This document shows, piece by piece, positions 21,187 to 35,101 of a stretch of 64,000 bases of DNA. The position numbers and the translations under genes are program-made. The stretch is from contig VXCM01000450.1 of assembly GCA_014773175.1 (NCBI GenBank), positions 124,001 through 188,000 of the forward strand. The letters run 5' to 3'. Origin of the DNA: Lucifuga dentata (lineage: Eukaryota > Chordata > Actinopteri > Ophidiiformes > Bythitidae). Every line of letters starts with the position of its first letter. Position 1 is the stretch's first letter. The notes beneath the pieces were generated by a model. The model made no database searches. It had not been told where the DNA came from and saw nothing but the letters and a program-made list of their open reading frames with translations.

Positions 21187-24100
21187 CTGTAAAACAGGAA
21201 AAGTGACTGAACCATCTCCTCTTTCTGTTTCCCCATAAGTAACTTCAAAGTTAAGAAAAACTGCATCTGAAGTCTGAAACCATTTATTTTTCACAGTTTC
21301 CTGTTCAGTTACCATGGCATTTTCAATGGTGATTGCTATAGTGGTTTAGACTGAGTGAAACATGAAACATGAAAATGTTCACATCATTCTTAAATGCAGA
21401 AACAGCTTGGAATAGGATCTGGAAAAATTTGGAGGAGTAACAGCAGAAGATACGGCACTGTTTTGCAAAAGCTGTAGAAGTAGAAAAAGTTATGATATTT
21501 GGTGTAATTATTCATAAAAGGTTCTCACCAAGAAGTCGCAGCAAAAGGAACAGAACTCCAAGTGCATATGACTTCAGCTCAGGGCTCACAGTCCTTCAAG
21601 GCAGAGAGAATAAATTCATATGTTTTATTTTCTAATTGTGTGTACACACAGATTATACATACTTTCCACACATACCAATTTACCTGATCAAGATGATAAC
21701 AGAGGGGGTCTGGGCCATGGCTCCAATCAGGCTGCAGGCACAGATCACAGATAGGAAGATGAGGAAAGCCTCCTGGCAGCCCGGAGTAGGACATTTACCT
21801 GGAACAGCTGTGGCAAATTCACTCTCAGTGGATATACATGTGCATCCAGTCAGGTTCTACGAACAGAAAAACACGAGGGGGTTCATTTAGAATGAGCTGG
21901 GATCAGGTGCAGGACAAAAATCAGAGAGTAAGCTGCACACAGATTTTATAAGCTCCCAAAAAATACTTCATTCAAGCAACGTTTGAAAATTTTTTTTTTA
22001 TCAGGTAAAATGAGGGGTTTATCCAGGAAACTCTGGCACTGAAAGTAATTCAGATTACAAAAAAAAAAGGTCTGTTTTCATATTTGGACAGATGTTTTGG
22101 GGAAAAGTTTGGAGTTGCATGTTTACACCCAATAAATACTGCCCACATACAAGTTACGTTACTGACAACCACTTTCCAAATCATTAAACTGAATTTTAAT
22201 TTTCCTGTTGTTTTACCAAATCCCTTAATCTTTCAAAATCAAATATTCAGATCATACACCCACCTTAAAATTGAATGTTTTGTCTGCAAACACGTATGCC
22301 CGAATGTAGAAGGGACGGTTAATTTTTTGGTAAAAGCTGTCTTCTCCTGGGATTATATTCTCTGGCAGAGACATACATTTTCTTTTATGCAGCGCTGTCG
22401 GACTGGTTAAATTAAGTAACTTCGACCAAATTTTTTCACATCGTGTTTACCGTGATGGGATTACTTATTTACTTATTTTAACCACATTTCATGTCTCTAC
22501 AAGTTGATTTTAATAGCATACTGGAATGAATTGAAACCAATGACAATCTGGAAGGTAGGAAAAATGATTCTAATATTAAACAGTAAATTCTGGGAAACAT
22601 TTGTGGGTAACTTCATGTGTATGCGGGTTATACTGTATATATTGGGCTGAAACATGCAAAATATGGTCCTGTAAAGGAAAAGTAATGAGACTGGAGTAAT
22701 GGTGATATTTTGCACCGCTGAGCTGAGTTCCCTCTGCATATAATTTGATTATAGCACATTAATTTGCAGTCAGCATCAGAAATAAAAAAAAAAAAACAAT
22801 CACACTTCCATATGACTGTTCAGCATATAATGACTGACGACAGAAATATAAAATACTGAGATATTTTAATTTAAAAGAGCAAAGAAAACTCAAACCATCT
22901 GTCATATTTATGGTAGTTTTTGGTGTTTGACCATTTCTTCTAATCAGGTGACACAGTAACTCATTTTTGTGTCCATCTATCACTACAGTTGTAGGGGAAT
23001 GATGTAGAGTGAGGACCTGAGATGTGGTGGATGAGGCCTTTGTGCTCACTTTTCGGGTGCAGCCAGCAAAGCAGGAAGACAGGTAGGTGACGCCGTTGGA
23101 GCCACACACCGGGCTGATGGAGGAGGTGAAGCAGCTGCAGTGATTCATGCACTGGGCTTCTGGTTTTTCGCCCACCAGCAATGTCCTGAAAAGAGACATA
23201 CAGGAATCTGAACCATCCATCTCCACTAAAAATACTAATTCTATCTGTGAAGGGAACAAACAGAAGGAAAGAAGTAAAACAACTCTATCTATCTATCTAG
23301 CTCTAAAACAGCTCTATCGTAGATATACAGCCCTTCATCAGCAATACTGAGGGTCCCTGGCTCACTTTTAACCAGGTAGATCTCCATGGTAACTTCCATT
23401 GCACAGCTGCTCAGAATCAGGTTAAATTCAGGCTGGGTAGAAAGAAAAATATTAAAGTCCTACCTGCTCATTAATCAACTCTCTGGAAAAAATAAAGCCA
23501 ATATTTCTACAGGATCCCCATATGGACAAAAATACTGCATTTATATTTGAGCCAATCTGGGCAGAGCGACATATTTACAGACTGGTTATCATAGCAGAAA
23601 TGTTATAAAAGTCAATTAATTTTAATTGTGATTCTTTATTAGCATCGTGATTGTTTCTGCCAATTGAAGTCATGAGCTCACATTCCCAATAGAATTTTTT
23701 TAAATAGACTCAATTAAATGACACAATACTGTGTGAATAAATAGTATGAATATTGTGCTTTGACATCAATGTTAGTTTTCATCACTTGCTCCTCATGAAA
23801 GATGAATAGAAAGTACATGTTATTTGTAGTTATTGCTTTTATTCTTTTCTACTCTGTTACTTCTGTTATAAGTGGTTACAGGGAGGATTCATAAAACACA
23901 GAGCCAGATGTCAATAAGGGCAGATACCATCCACCATACAACCATCTTTCCTCATTCATAACCACCTGCTACTGCCATCTTTTAACACTTGTCTTGAAAG
24001 AGGTGTTACTAAGGTACCATACTTCCTTATTTAGAAGTCAGGGATACAATTCCTAAAACACACCTTCACACAATAATTAAGACCTTTTTCAGTTTGGGGT

Positions 24101-24243
24101 AAATTTCAGAGGTATGAAATCTGAATGTCATTTTAAACTGTATTTGCTAATGATCACCAAACTTGATATTTAAGTAGGTGTTTAAATGGTGAGTTTTGAT
24201 TCTATCTCACACACACATTCTTTTGGTGCTACACCTCTGCTGT

Positions 24244-24292
<49 letters not shown>

Positions 24293-27200
24293 NTCTCTCT
24301 CACGACACACACACACACACACACACACCTACCTGAGGTCTCTTTAGTTTTTCTGCTGGACTGACCCAATTTCCTAGTTTCATACAATCTCAAGTTAAAT
24401 GTATTTTTCTTGATCTGCTAATGTTGTTTAGTATGTGAACAATTGCTCCAAACCCTGTATTTTATAAAGATGTGTTTACAGCTTAAATGGAAAATCCCAA
24501 ATTAGCAGAGCCAGTTGATAACCAGCACCGTGAAACCAGTTGATCAGCCAGATAACATAGCCTAGAATGGCTAAAGGTATAATAAAGTCACCATCACTTT
24601 TTACATCAGACAAACAACCAGCTTAACAATACCATCAGCTCCTCATTAAATACAAATGATTGTGATCACTTTTGGGTGCTCTTACTCATTGCCGTATGTG
24701 ACCGTCACTCCAGCAACAGGACCTGTGTCACAGCCAAGGAAGAGGAAGGACACATAGCAGGCAGTGGAAATCAAGTTAACCAGCATGGCCATACGGATGG
24801 CTCCTAATGCCGACAGGTTCAGCTTCTTCACCAGCAGGCCGCCCATGAAGATGCCCAGGCATGCACATGGGATGGCTGTCATACCTTCAGAAAGTGGCCA
24901 AGACTTTAATTAAATGTAGTAGGACACAAATGTCTATAATAGAGATGAGGGAACAGGGAAGAAGGGGTTCAAATGTGTGTGTGTGTGTGTGAGACCATGC
25001 ATGTGCTTGCTCTGAATACAAACCTAACAGCTGATTTGCTGAGGTGGTGGTGAAGTTAAATTGCTGCTCGAGGTATTTTCCCAGAAAGGCTGCAAAGCCA
25101 GCCACCACAGCAATTTCCATACAGGCAGCCAGAATGATGCAGGTGAACACTGGGTTTGACAGGAGGTGCTTGGTCACCTTGGGGATCACTGGTATACACA
25201 GCCGAACAAGAAAGAAATTATTACAGGGGTCTTTTTTTTTTGTTTGGTTGCTTTTTCTCATACATTTGGGCAATACAACACCTGAATTCATTCCAGCATT
25301 CTCACTGAAGACTAATGAGTGGCCTGAAAACTACATAATCAAAAATTTAGATGATGTTATATTTTTAGAACTTGTAAGGACTTGTAACTGTAACTTGTAA
25401 TGATTTTAGACCAATTTCAAGAGAATTGTTCTCACAGTCCACTAAGATGTTCATCCTTATTTTTTATAATTGATAAATGTACAGAATACATTCTTATCAA
25501 GATTCCAATTTATATTTTTTTTATGATCAGACATTGTGAATTTCCATCATGTGAAATGTATCACTGAATCTTGCATGCTCACCCCTGAGTTGCTGACAGC
25601 AGGTGGCACTGTTGGCAGGCTCGTGATTGAGGACAACCCCATTGCTGGGTTTGGGAGTTTCATAATCTGGATTCAGAGCGGGAGGAAGCATAACCTGCTC
25701 ACTGTCCGCTCCCTCCTCCCTTTCCCGGGCCGCCAGGGACTGAGGGAAGCCAAACATGAAGAGAGCTGAGAAGAAGAGTAAGGCACCACACAGAAGGAAG
25801 CCAGCCCACCAGGCCCCGATCCAGCGTGGGTCATCAGGGGTGATGGCCAGCTTACCTGTGGAGAGACACAGCGGACAATAAATCACACAGGAAACAATGT
25901 CAGACTGCAGTCAGTGTAAAATAATGTTTCACTCACTGGTGTCAATGAAGATAGCGTCCACGTAGAACTTTGTGCAGACGGATCCCAGGATAAAGCCACA
26001 GGCAGGCCCAAACACCAGCGTGGAAAAGAGAATCCCTGCAAAGACAAACAACCATAAGCTTTAATGTTAATGTTGGTAAATCTAATAGATTTGACACTTT
26101 GGGAAAAGCTTGTATCATCAAAAAACAAACAAACAAACAAAAAAAAAAACAGTGTTAGTTAAATACTGTACAACAACAAGTTAAAAGAAACATTTTTTTG
26201 AATGTAGTGTAAGTTCCTAACTCCGCCACTAGGAGGCCAGTCTTGTACTTGGATGTGGCTTTTCAGAAGGAACTCTACAGCAAAAAGAAACATGTAAGCT
26301 GTCATCAAAGATCAAAGCTTGCAACTTAAACTACAAGGCAAATGCAGCAACAATGGAGAAACTCACACACATGGATTGCACTATTTATGACCACATTTCT
26401 CTACTTTCTCATGAGCAAAGAGATACACACACTTAATGTGGATAAATCCTGACAGCTGAAGCCGTTGTTTTGTCCTAGTATGTTGCAGTGGGTAGCTGGA
26501 ATTAAACATGTAGCTTCATCGTCATTTATGTGAACGTCTGGCACAGTGACTGAAACCACAGGCAGAGATGCAGATAAAGCTCTGTTTGGGAAACAGATCT
26601 CTCCCTTACTGTCTTGTGATCTCTGATATTACAGGCTGGGTATGGAATGGAGGGTTTGATTGTATCTGGCACACAAGGACAAACCTGATCCATGTCTAAG
26701 TTTGAGTAGTGCCAACAGCCATTCCATCATCAAATTACCATCAAAAATAATTTCAAGAGTTATTCCAGTTCCTCCTGCAGCATTAATGAAGGTTGGTCTG
26801 AACACCGCTGCTCTGCATCTCCAGCAAGTCTAAAAGATTTCATTCAATTCTTAATCAACATGAGTGGAAACTGTGACTAAGCTTTGTCTGTCTCTGCTGG
26901 GTGTTTGCAGTATGTACAGTCTACTTCCTGACCCGACCACCCACATATCGGAAGGGAGTCAACGTGTTTACATCACTGCACTACTCACATTATACCTAAC
27001 TTTTCAAGTAAAGGAAGCAGCACATTTATACATGAGGTGTGGCTCTATTTATATTATGAGGTAGATGGAGTAATTTAGTAAAGCAAAAGATGTTAGAATG
27101 GGAATATACTGCTTTTTCTTTGGCATACAACTGAAACTTAACAGTCACACCAGCAAGGAAATGAAAACAGAGACAGATGTGACTTTGAGGTGCCATAGCT

Positions 27201-30200
27201 GACTGCTTTTTTTTAAAGCTTCCTTTTGCTTGCTTGAAAAAGAGGAAAGCGGGCACTGACTGAGCCATTACTGTCACTTTCCATTGATTAGTCAATTAGT
27301 TGATCAACAGAAAATTTATCAACATACATTTTTAATAATCAGCTAATAGTAAGTTAAAAACAGGCCAAAGAGTCACTGGATCCAGCTTCTCAAATGTGAT
27401 GATTATTCTTCTATTCGCTGTTTCTTATCAGTGGAATTGAAAAACTTTTGGCTTTTTTAATCTGTTGTCAGGACAAAATAATAAATTTGAAAAACACAAC
27501 CTTGGGCATTTTACAGATAAAGCTATTAATCTATAAATCAAAAGATAATTAATAGTCAAAATAATCAATAAAACAGTTAGCTGCATTGCTACATTTACAT
27601 TACAGAAACTCTGAATACAATATCCTAAACATGAAATCAAATTTAAAACATTAAGCTCAAACAGCAGTACTCAACCACCAACATACTGTATGGACAGATG
27701 GATGCAGATGTACACACACACACACACACACACAGTGAGGAAAGTGCGACGNTATGGACAGATGGATGCAGATGTACACACACACACACACACACACAGT
27801 GAGGAAAGTGCGACGTTGGGGCACATCAGGGAGCATTTACTAGATCCCCATAAAACTGTGCAGTCTAACAGCACGTTCATGAAGTCAGTATATGACTAGT
27901 AAATTTTCCTGTGGTGTTGCAAATGAGGTCTGTGCACTCTCTGCTTCGAGTGTTTCCTTAGAAACTGAGTGTTGTCTTCTCGTAGCAACAACATACAATT
28001 GGTTTCACCCCAGGAAACCTAAAAACAGTAAATTCAGTTAGTGAAATCACCTTCCAAGAGATGACGGCTAACCCCAGCCCACAACTGGTGAGAGGATAAA
28101 TGTTTCCACCATCCATCTCTGCCTCCAGCTGCTCAAAGAAACAGTCTCCTTGGTGATAACATTGTAGCACACTGTAAGCTTTGCATGTGGAAAAGATGTC
28201 TAACCTACAAGGGACCGTTACTCCTTATCAATCTGCTGCTTCTGTGTAAGAAAAGTGGACCACACGCTTTTAAAGGTGGTAATAAATGTTCCATGAAGGA
28301 TTAATTCAAACATGTTGAAATATTGTTGGTTGTTTTAAGGTCATACATTAAGAGTTTGAGCTTTTTGATCTTGGATGCAGCAAAGCCCAGTCTCTCAAAA
28401 TGACATTAAGATGGCATTAAAACTTAACTGGCCCTCCCACTGTAATCAAAACATAAACTAAATATCAGTCCAACATGGCTTTAATCCAGCTTCTCTCATT
28501 TGTTTCCTCTGAGATTTCTTGATCAGCAGTTTTTTCCATCCACAAAATAGAGCCTAACCTAGTTAATGTGCAACCGTCAAGATAAAAACTAATTTTTCCC
28601 TCTTTGAAGCTGCTACATGAATCTATGAAAGATGGGTTCTTTATGTCGTTCAGCAGTGTGCCCGCAGGCAGGCCACGAGACACACAAGACAAACTGACTT
28701 TCCACATCCAAATCTTAAATGAAACAAAAAGGCCAATTTTTCAGTTGTGAGCTGTACAAGCAGAAGCACAGCACATTGTGTTTCTTTAAGATGAGCTGAC
28801 AAATGGCATGTGACTGTAAGTTAGAGGTGATTTGGTCTGCTTCATGTGAGCTTTCCTCCACTGACAAATGTGGTTACAATATTCACATAAAATCTCCATG
28901 AAGGACAAAAGATATCAACTGTAATATTTGTAATACACTCCTTTCCTAACTACCTCTAAATCCCCTTTCAGCAGTCCTATAATAAGATAAGTACAAAACT
29001 AACTGCTGATAAAAAAAAGCTTGGTTTAATGTTTTTGCCTCTCTTTAATTTCTTTAGACATTAGAATGAGCTAGGAAAGCTATGCTTGTCCTTTTCGGAT
29101 ATTAATCAACCATAACATATCCAGTATATTACGTTTGTAAACATATATTTTTCTCTTTTCAACAGAATGGAATTAATGCTGAACATAAAAATGCCTACAC
29201 ATGCCCTTCAAAGACCATACATGCACCTTTTTATTTCATATAGTCATATAGTGTAGCTATTATGGTGCAGCAATCTTGAAAATGGCTTTTTGTAGACTCC
29301 TATAGTGTTCTGCCAAAACACTATGCAAAAATTAAGCTATAATAGACAAACTGTGAACTGGCTGGGCTTCCCTCTAGAGATTAATATGGAGCCAGGTGAA
29401 GTCCAGCAGGAGGCTGATTTAACTGCATTCGACACAGATACAAAATCCTCCACAGAGCTAATGAGCATTTAAAACCCTGCAGTCATAAAGTTAAGTTTCT
29501 ATGGACAATCCTAGCCAAGGGTTGTGATTATTATAAAGCAGCACAGTATGAGGTTAAAAAGAAAAGCTCACGGTAATCGAAATGTCAAATGCATTACGCC
29601 TGCACCGTCCTCAGTTCATTTCCTGCTCTGACTGTGTAAAAGGAATTCCTTCTTCTCTGGTATTAATCCCGCTCAACTTGCCACAGTAATCCCCTGAGCT
29701 AAATAAGAGCGGAGGGACACTGCGATGTGGGAGGCCAAACAGCAGCTCATGCCACTTTCACAAGAAGCCACACTGTGAAAGTGTGGCCTCTTGTGACAGC
29801 GAGCAGATCATTACTAAATACCAGTCATACATTTACACATTGAAACTCCAATTCTAAAGATTCTTAAGGAAGTAAATAGATTTTTCTTTTCAAATGTCAT
29901 GTCCAGGAATGAGCATACAACATTGGAGTACTCCAAGTAAAAGATCTAGATTATACTTCCTCTCATATGCAAACTAAGCAACGAGTCATGTTAATTCAGC
30001 ACATGATGGAATCCTATTAATTTCATCGATGTATACATCTTATTAGACAGTTTTGCCTTAATCGCAGCACAGAGACAAATTAAAGTGTAATGTGATTTTT
30101 AACTTATTGAGCATTTCACATCTTTACCTTCATGGCTTATATATGAGTTGATGTCAAAAGCCCAGAGAGGAAATAATCACAGGAATGGGAAGAAATTACT

Positions 30201-33200
30201 CAAGGTCACCTAAAAATTGACTGTAAAAAGCTGGAAACTAACAGCCTTCAAACAAAAGCCATCGTTTCCTTCTCTGCTGTAACTCAGGTTAGAGATGCTC
30301 TGTGTCCAGGACTCTCTCATATTTTTATGAGTAAAAATACCTGAGAGAAAACACCCAAAAATACCAGAGATTTCAGACTGGGCACAGGTCATTTCCTGAA
30401 CAAACAAGAAAATCAGACAGTTTGTGAAGCACCATAAAGTGTCTATTCTGAAAAGTCACACACCAAATCAAATGGCGAGCTCCAACGTCCTCAACATGCT
30501 TCCTCTTCACTCAATGTGGCCATGAAATGCACAAAGATATCACAGTGTTTCTAAATAATGTGTAATAAATGTAAAATGTCTCTTTTCAGGTTCATCATCA
30601 GCTAAAGGCACATTCTGCTGAAAACTACAAGCAGCTTTCCATCTGTGGTTATGAGGCAATTGGGTTGAAAACTGTTAGGAATTAACATTAAAATTCAGGA
30701 TTTATGATGCTTTAAATAAACACTTTATACCCAAAATCTAAACTTAGTACTTAAAATTCTGATCAGAATTAGCTGAAATCCTTGATGTCTTTTATGTCAA
30801 GAATTATAGCAAATTTCTTCAAATACATCAGCATCCTATTGCCAGTCTACTGCAACCACTAGATATTAATTAGACAAGCGAGATATTAATAAGAGGAGAA
30901 GCTCATAATTTACATACTGCCAAACTAATAAAAGAGTGAGAACTTCAACAAAACCAGGGAGGAAAATGTATGGAAGGTTTGATGAGGTAAATTGTCAGTT
31001 CATTGAATTAAAAGATTTGGAAGGTTTTGATAGCAGAAACTAAAATTTAGAGTGAAAACTCAGGTTTTAAAGTCTGAAAAGTCAGATCTGAATCTTTGGA
31101 AAGCTATTTCATATGCATGAGGTTTTAAGCATAAAGTTTGCAATATTACAAATGTTCAGAGATTCAATGCTCTAATTTTAGAGTTTGGAATCTTGGAATC
31201 AGCAACAACAAACAAAAAATAAATTTTTAAAAAAATATTTTCATTTTTAAAGATAATTTTTTAAAATAAAAAATTGCCAGGAAAATAAACAAGTAAAAGT
31301 CAAGACTATGTATGTTGTTACTGGATTCAATATTACCTAACTTTTTTTTTCTTAAAGATAATCTTTCATTCTTTCTTTATCCATTATTTGCTGATTAGAT
31401 TTTTTGGGCCTTATTTTTAATGGGTCAGTGGCTCCTACTAATTTTCTGTAGCATAGCACAGCACAGGGACTCTATAACTGTTTTAACATACACAGTGTAA
31501 AAAAAAAAAAAAAAAANTAAAAAAAAAAAAAAAAACATACATCAGCATGTGACACATATCCCATAATTCACCATGTTTGCATGTTGCTCTAAAATTTCAA
31601 GAGAAGATACATTTTGACTTCAGGTCTTAATAGCTTAAAATATACTGTAGCTCTGCAAATTTATTTCAGGAAGAATTTCAATGATTGGTGCTAGAAATGC
31701 CCAGAGTAAAATTTTATTTCTTACTATTTGATTTTTACTGCTTTTCTTCTCATCTCAATCTGACATTTACTTGACTTCAGACTGACTTAAGCCATCAAGC
31801 GGACCTGACAAGATTCTCATCTTATTCAAAACCAGTTTTGCAGAAGCATCACTTCCTCTAATAACCACTACTATCACTTGAAACTTGCACTGTCTTACTC
31901 TTAACTCATGAAATTGAGTTGAGTTGTGCTGGGGACAAAAAAAGTAGCTGATAGGAAATTAGCTTAATTGGGAGAATTAGCCCTCTTCATGAGCTCAAAC
32001 AAGACTGACTTTAAATTCTGTAAAAAACTGCAACAAAGTAAACTCAGTAAATAAACTCAGACCATTTCCCACATGCTGACAGGATAAATAGCAAACATAC
32101 AGTACAAAAGCAGTAAATTCTGAGGTAAAGAGATTATATTTCAGTGATCCACAAGTGGCTTCTAACGCCATTAGACAGCAGCTTTTAGCTCAAGAGGTGA
32201 AGCCTTTGCTCATCTCAGTGGCTTTCATAATCATCAGTGTCATGTATGTGTCAAGGAAAATATTATTCACAGTTACTGAAGGCAGGAACCCTTGCTGGAT
32301 ATTTACATTTCCAAAAAATACTAAGAAAAATATAGATTTAATGCACTATGTTTAAAAATATTATTACCATGTTCATTTGGAGGGTTAAAGTGTGAAAATG
32401 GCCAAATAAAACTCAGAGTGGTTAGTTGTTTAGCTCTAGCCTATATTAACCTTGTTCACTTTACAGAGCCATGACCTAAATAACAAACCAAAGCTGAAAG
32501 TAGTACATTCAAATGCCATTAGATCAGGATCATCCTGCTTTAACTTCCGCTTACGTCAGGGTCACACCATCTAAAACCTGAAACCGGCCGTTGCACACTT
32601 ACAGCTCTGATATCAAAACAACTTCTTGATGGAAAGCTGAGGTTCAAGTTGCACTGGAGGAAAATAAGTGTTAACACAGTTTCAGTGATGCCATATGGTT
32701 TGTACATAAAAAGTACAGCTTAAGGATGAGTTTAAAACTATTAACATTTTGACCCCAAGGATGGCAGGGCTTTCTCAGGCTGTGGCTGGCCTCCACACCA
32801 GCTTCCAGGTTAAGCTGGGCGTCTAAGTCTCCAGTAGATCTCAAACCTAAATAAGAGGTCAATGCATGCCTGGCTGAAGGCTTCATCGCTTCATTTCAGT
32901 GGTCGAACTCATAAGATAATTCAGTCTTATAATTTTACATAGCATGGTGTTTTGCAAGATCATCAGGTGAGTTTCACTGAGCCTACATGCAGCTTGAGTT
33001 CTACATCATCTTTCAACACAAAACGCACCACTGTTCCATGCACCTGCAACTCCAATGTTTTATTTCTTAATGTGAGATATTGCAAATAAGGTTGGTAATT
33101 TCCAGAAATATTACATGGAAAAGGACACTTATTTGGAAAATGCCACTTAAATTCACATTTAATACAGAGCTGGAGAATCTGGAGGATTTAGTGCTCTCGC

Positions 33201-35051
33201 TTACATTTGTTCATTGCATTTCTAAATGCTCATGTCTGAGGTAAGGAACAGTAACTGTGACTAGCATTGATCTCTGCAACGACCAAATTGCCACATCATG
33301 TGACTCAATGGATGATGAGAAAAATCACTTAAGTAAGATGCACTATGGCAGGATGGGGAAAAGAAAAAAGGTTTTATCAAGTGGGACACGTGGCAGAATT
33401 GGAACAGGAGTGCTGTTATTAAAGCAAATGGTCTTTAAATGTAAAAAGAATCCTGCCTTCTGACATTACATAAGAGAAGATAAAGCCATCATATTACATT
33501 TTGTGTGTTATCTCCTTAAATACAAACAGAAATCAGTATTACAGACATATTAGACAGTCACACCAAGTACTTGATAATATGCATGTTTGATTATGCTGAC
33601 AGTAGCCATTATATTTAGTCTATGCCGAGCTTCTTTAATGAGACATCAAAAGACTCACAGGTCTTCTGGTATAACTTTACAACCTCCGAAAAGCAGTGTA
33701 TCATGAATCATATAAATGACTTTCTGTTGGATGTGTCTCTAATTAGCTAATTTACTCTTCTTTGATGTAAAAATTAGGCTTTATTGTTTGTGTCAACTGC
33801 TGTCGACTAAACAAATCGTCAAAAAAAGTGATAAACTATCTAATGGTTTATTAAGCATTTCTAGCATCATTCTGACTACAAGCTTGCAGGAGATTACTTT
33901 GCATTGGTCCTTAACTGTGCCTCGTGCTATGATGCTTAGCAATCATTACATTTTTTCATCAAATGGATACAGCTTGGAGCAGTTTATTTTATTCTTGTCA
34001 TATACAGATATTTATGTGAAATACATTGCTGAATATTAGTTCATCATTGGAATTAGTCTGTATATTGTTGTCCCATCACCACTGCTGATTTTATCAAATG
34101 GCTTAAAGTTTGAAAACTAAAATCTACTGCTAGCATTAGGTGCATCAAATTCATTAAAAAGGTCTAGGAGTAGCCTTAGTTTTCAAACTTGTAGTCTCTT
34201 GCACCAACAGGAAGTAACCCTTGTGATGTCATAGAGGTCAGATTCCCTGACTTTGCAAAGTGCCCTCTACAGCCACAAAAGCCTTTATACAATTGTTTCA
34301 CATGCTGAATAGTGCTCCCCATGGCCAATAAACTGAATTGTAAGTGTAATATTGGTAGCATTACTAAATACAATGGAAACAGTGTGAAAACTTTGTTTAT
34401 CTGAGGTGTCTCACTTTTATTGTCAAATAAAATATATGAAACTAAAATTAAACATACTGGACGTTTTTTAAGCTTCTGCATCTCATCCTGTCCGTATGTA
34501 GAGTCATGCTTTAGTCTGAATTCATACTGTACTTGGCCTGCCTGTAATCAATTTCTATTTGTACTCAGTAGGTCAGTAGCATTAGCTACTTTAACCTGAC
34601 ATGCAGTAACATAATCTTTGAGTCCAATTAACCTTTTGTCTTCACTCACTATTCCAGGAAGGAGTAAAAGCTCTCATTAACCTAAATGACATCAGCATTA
34701 GTTTGGTCGAGCTAAAACCTATTTGTTTTCATTCGATGTAATTACCTTTGATGAGATTTTTTTTAATGTTCTAGTCGAAATCTCCTTTATTATGAAACGA
34801 CCTTCCTAGTAAACTGCATATCACTATCATAATAGACTTTCTAATTCATTGTGGTCCCTGCTGGTAAATTAGAAAACATTTTTCTCTGCAAAGCTAGCAG
34901 TGTTTCAATATTACAGTAATGCTAGCTTCAGCTCCTGCGACAATAATAATGATGGTGTTTCGGTTTGTAAGATTACATAAACAGACTGGGCAAGTTTTCA
35001 AACAGGGCATTGATGTCAGTACACTGCCAACTCTGTCGGCAACGGGTCAGC

Positions 35052-35101
<50 letters not shown>

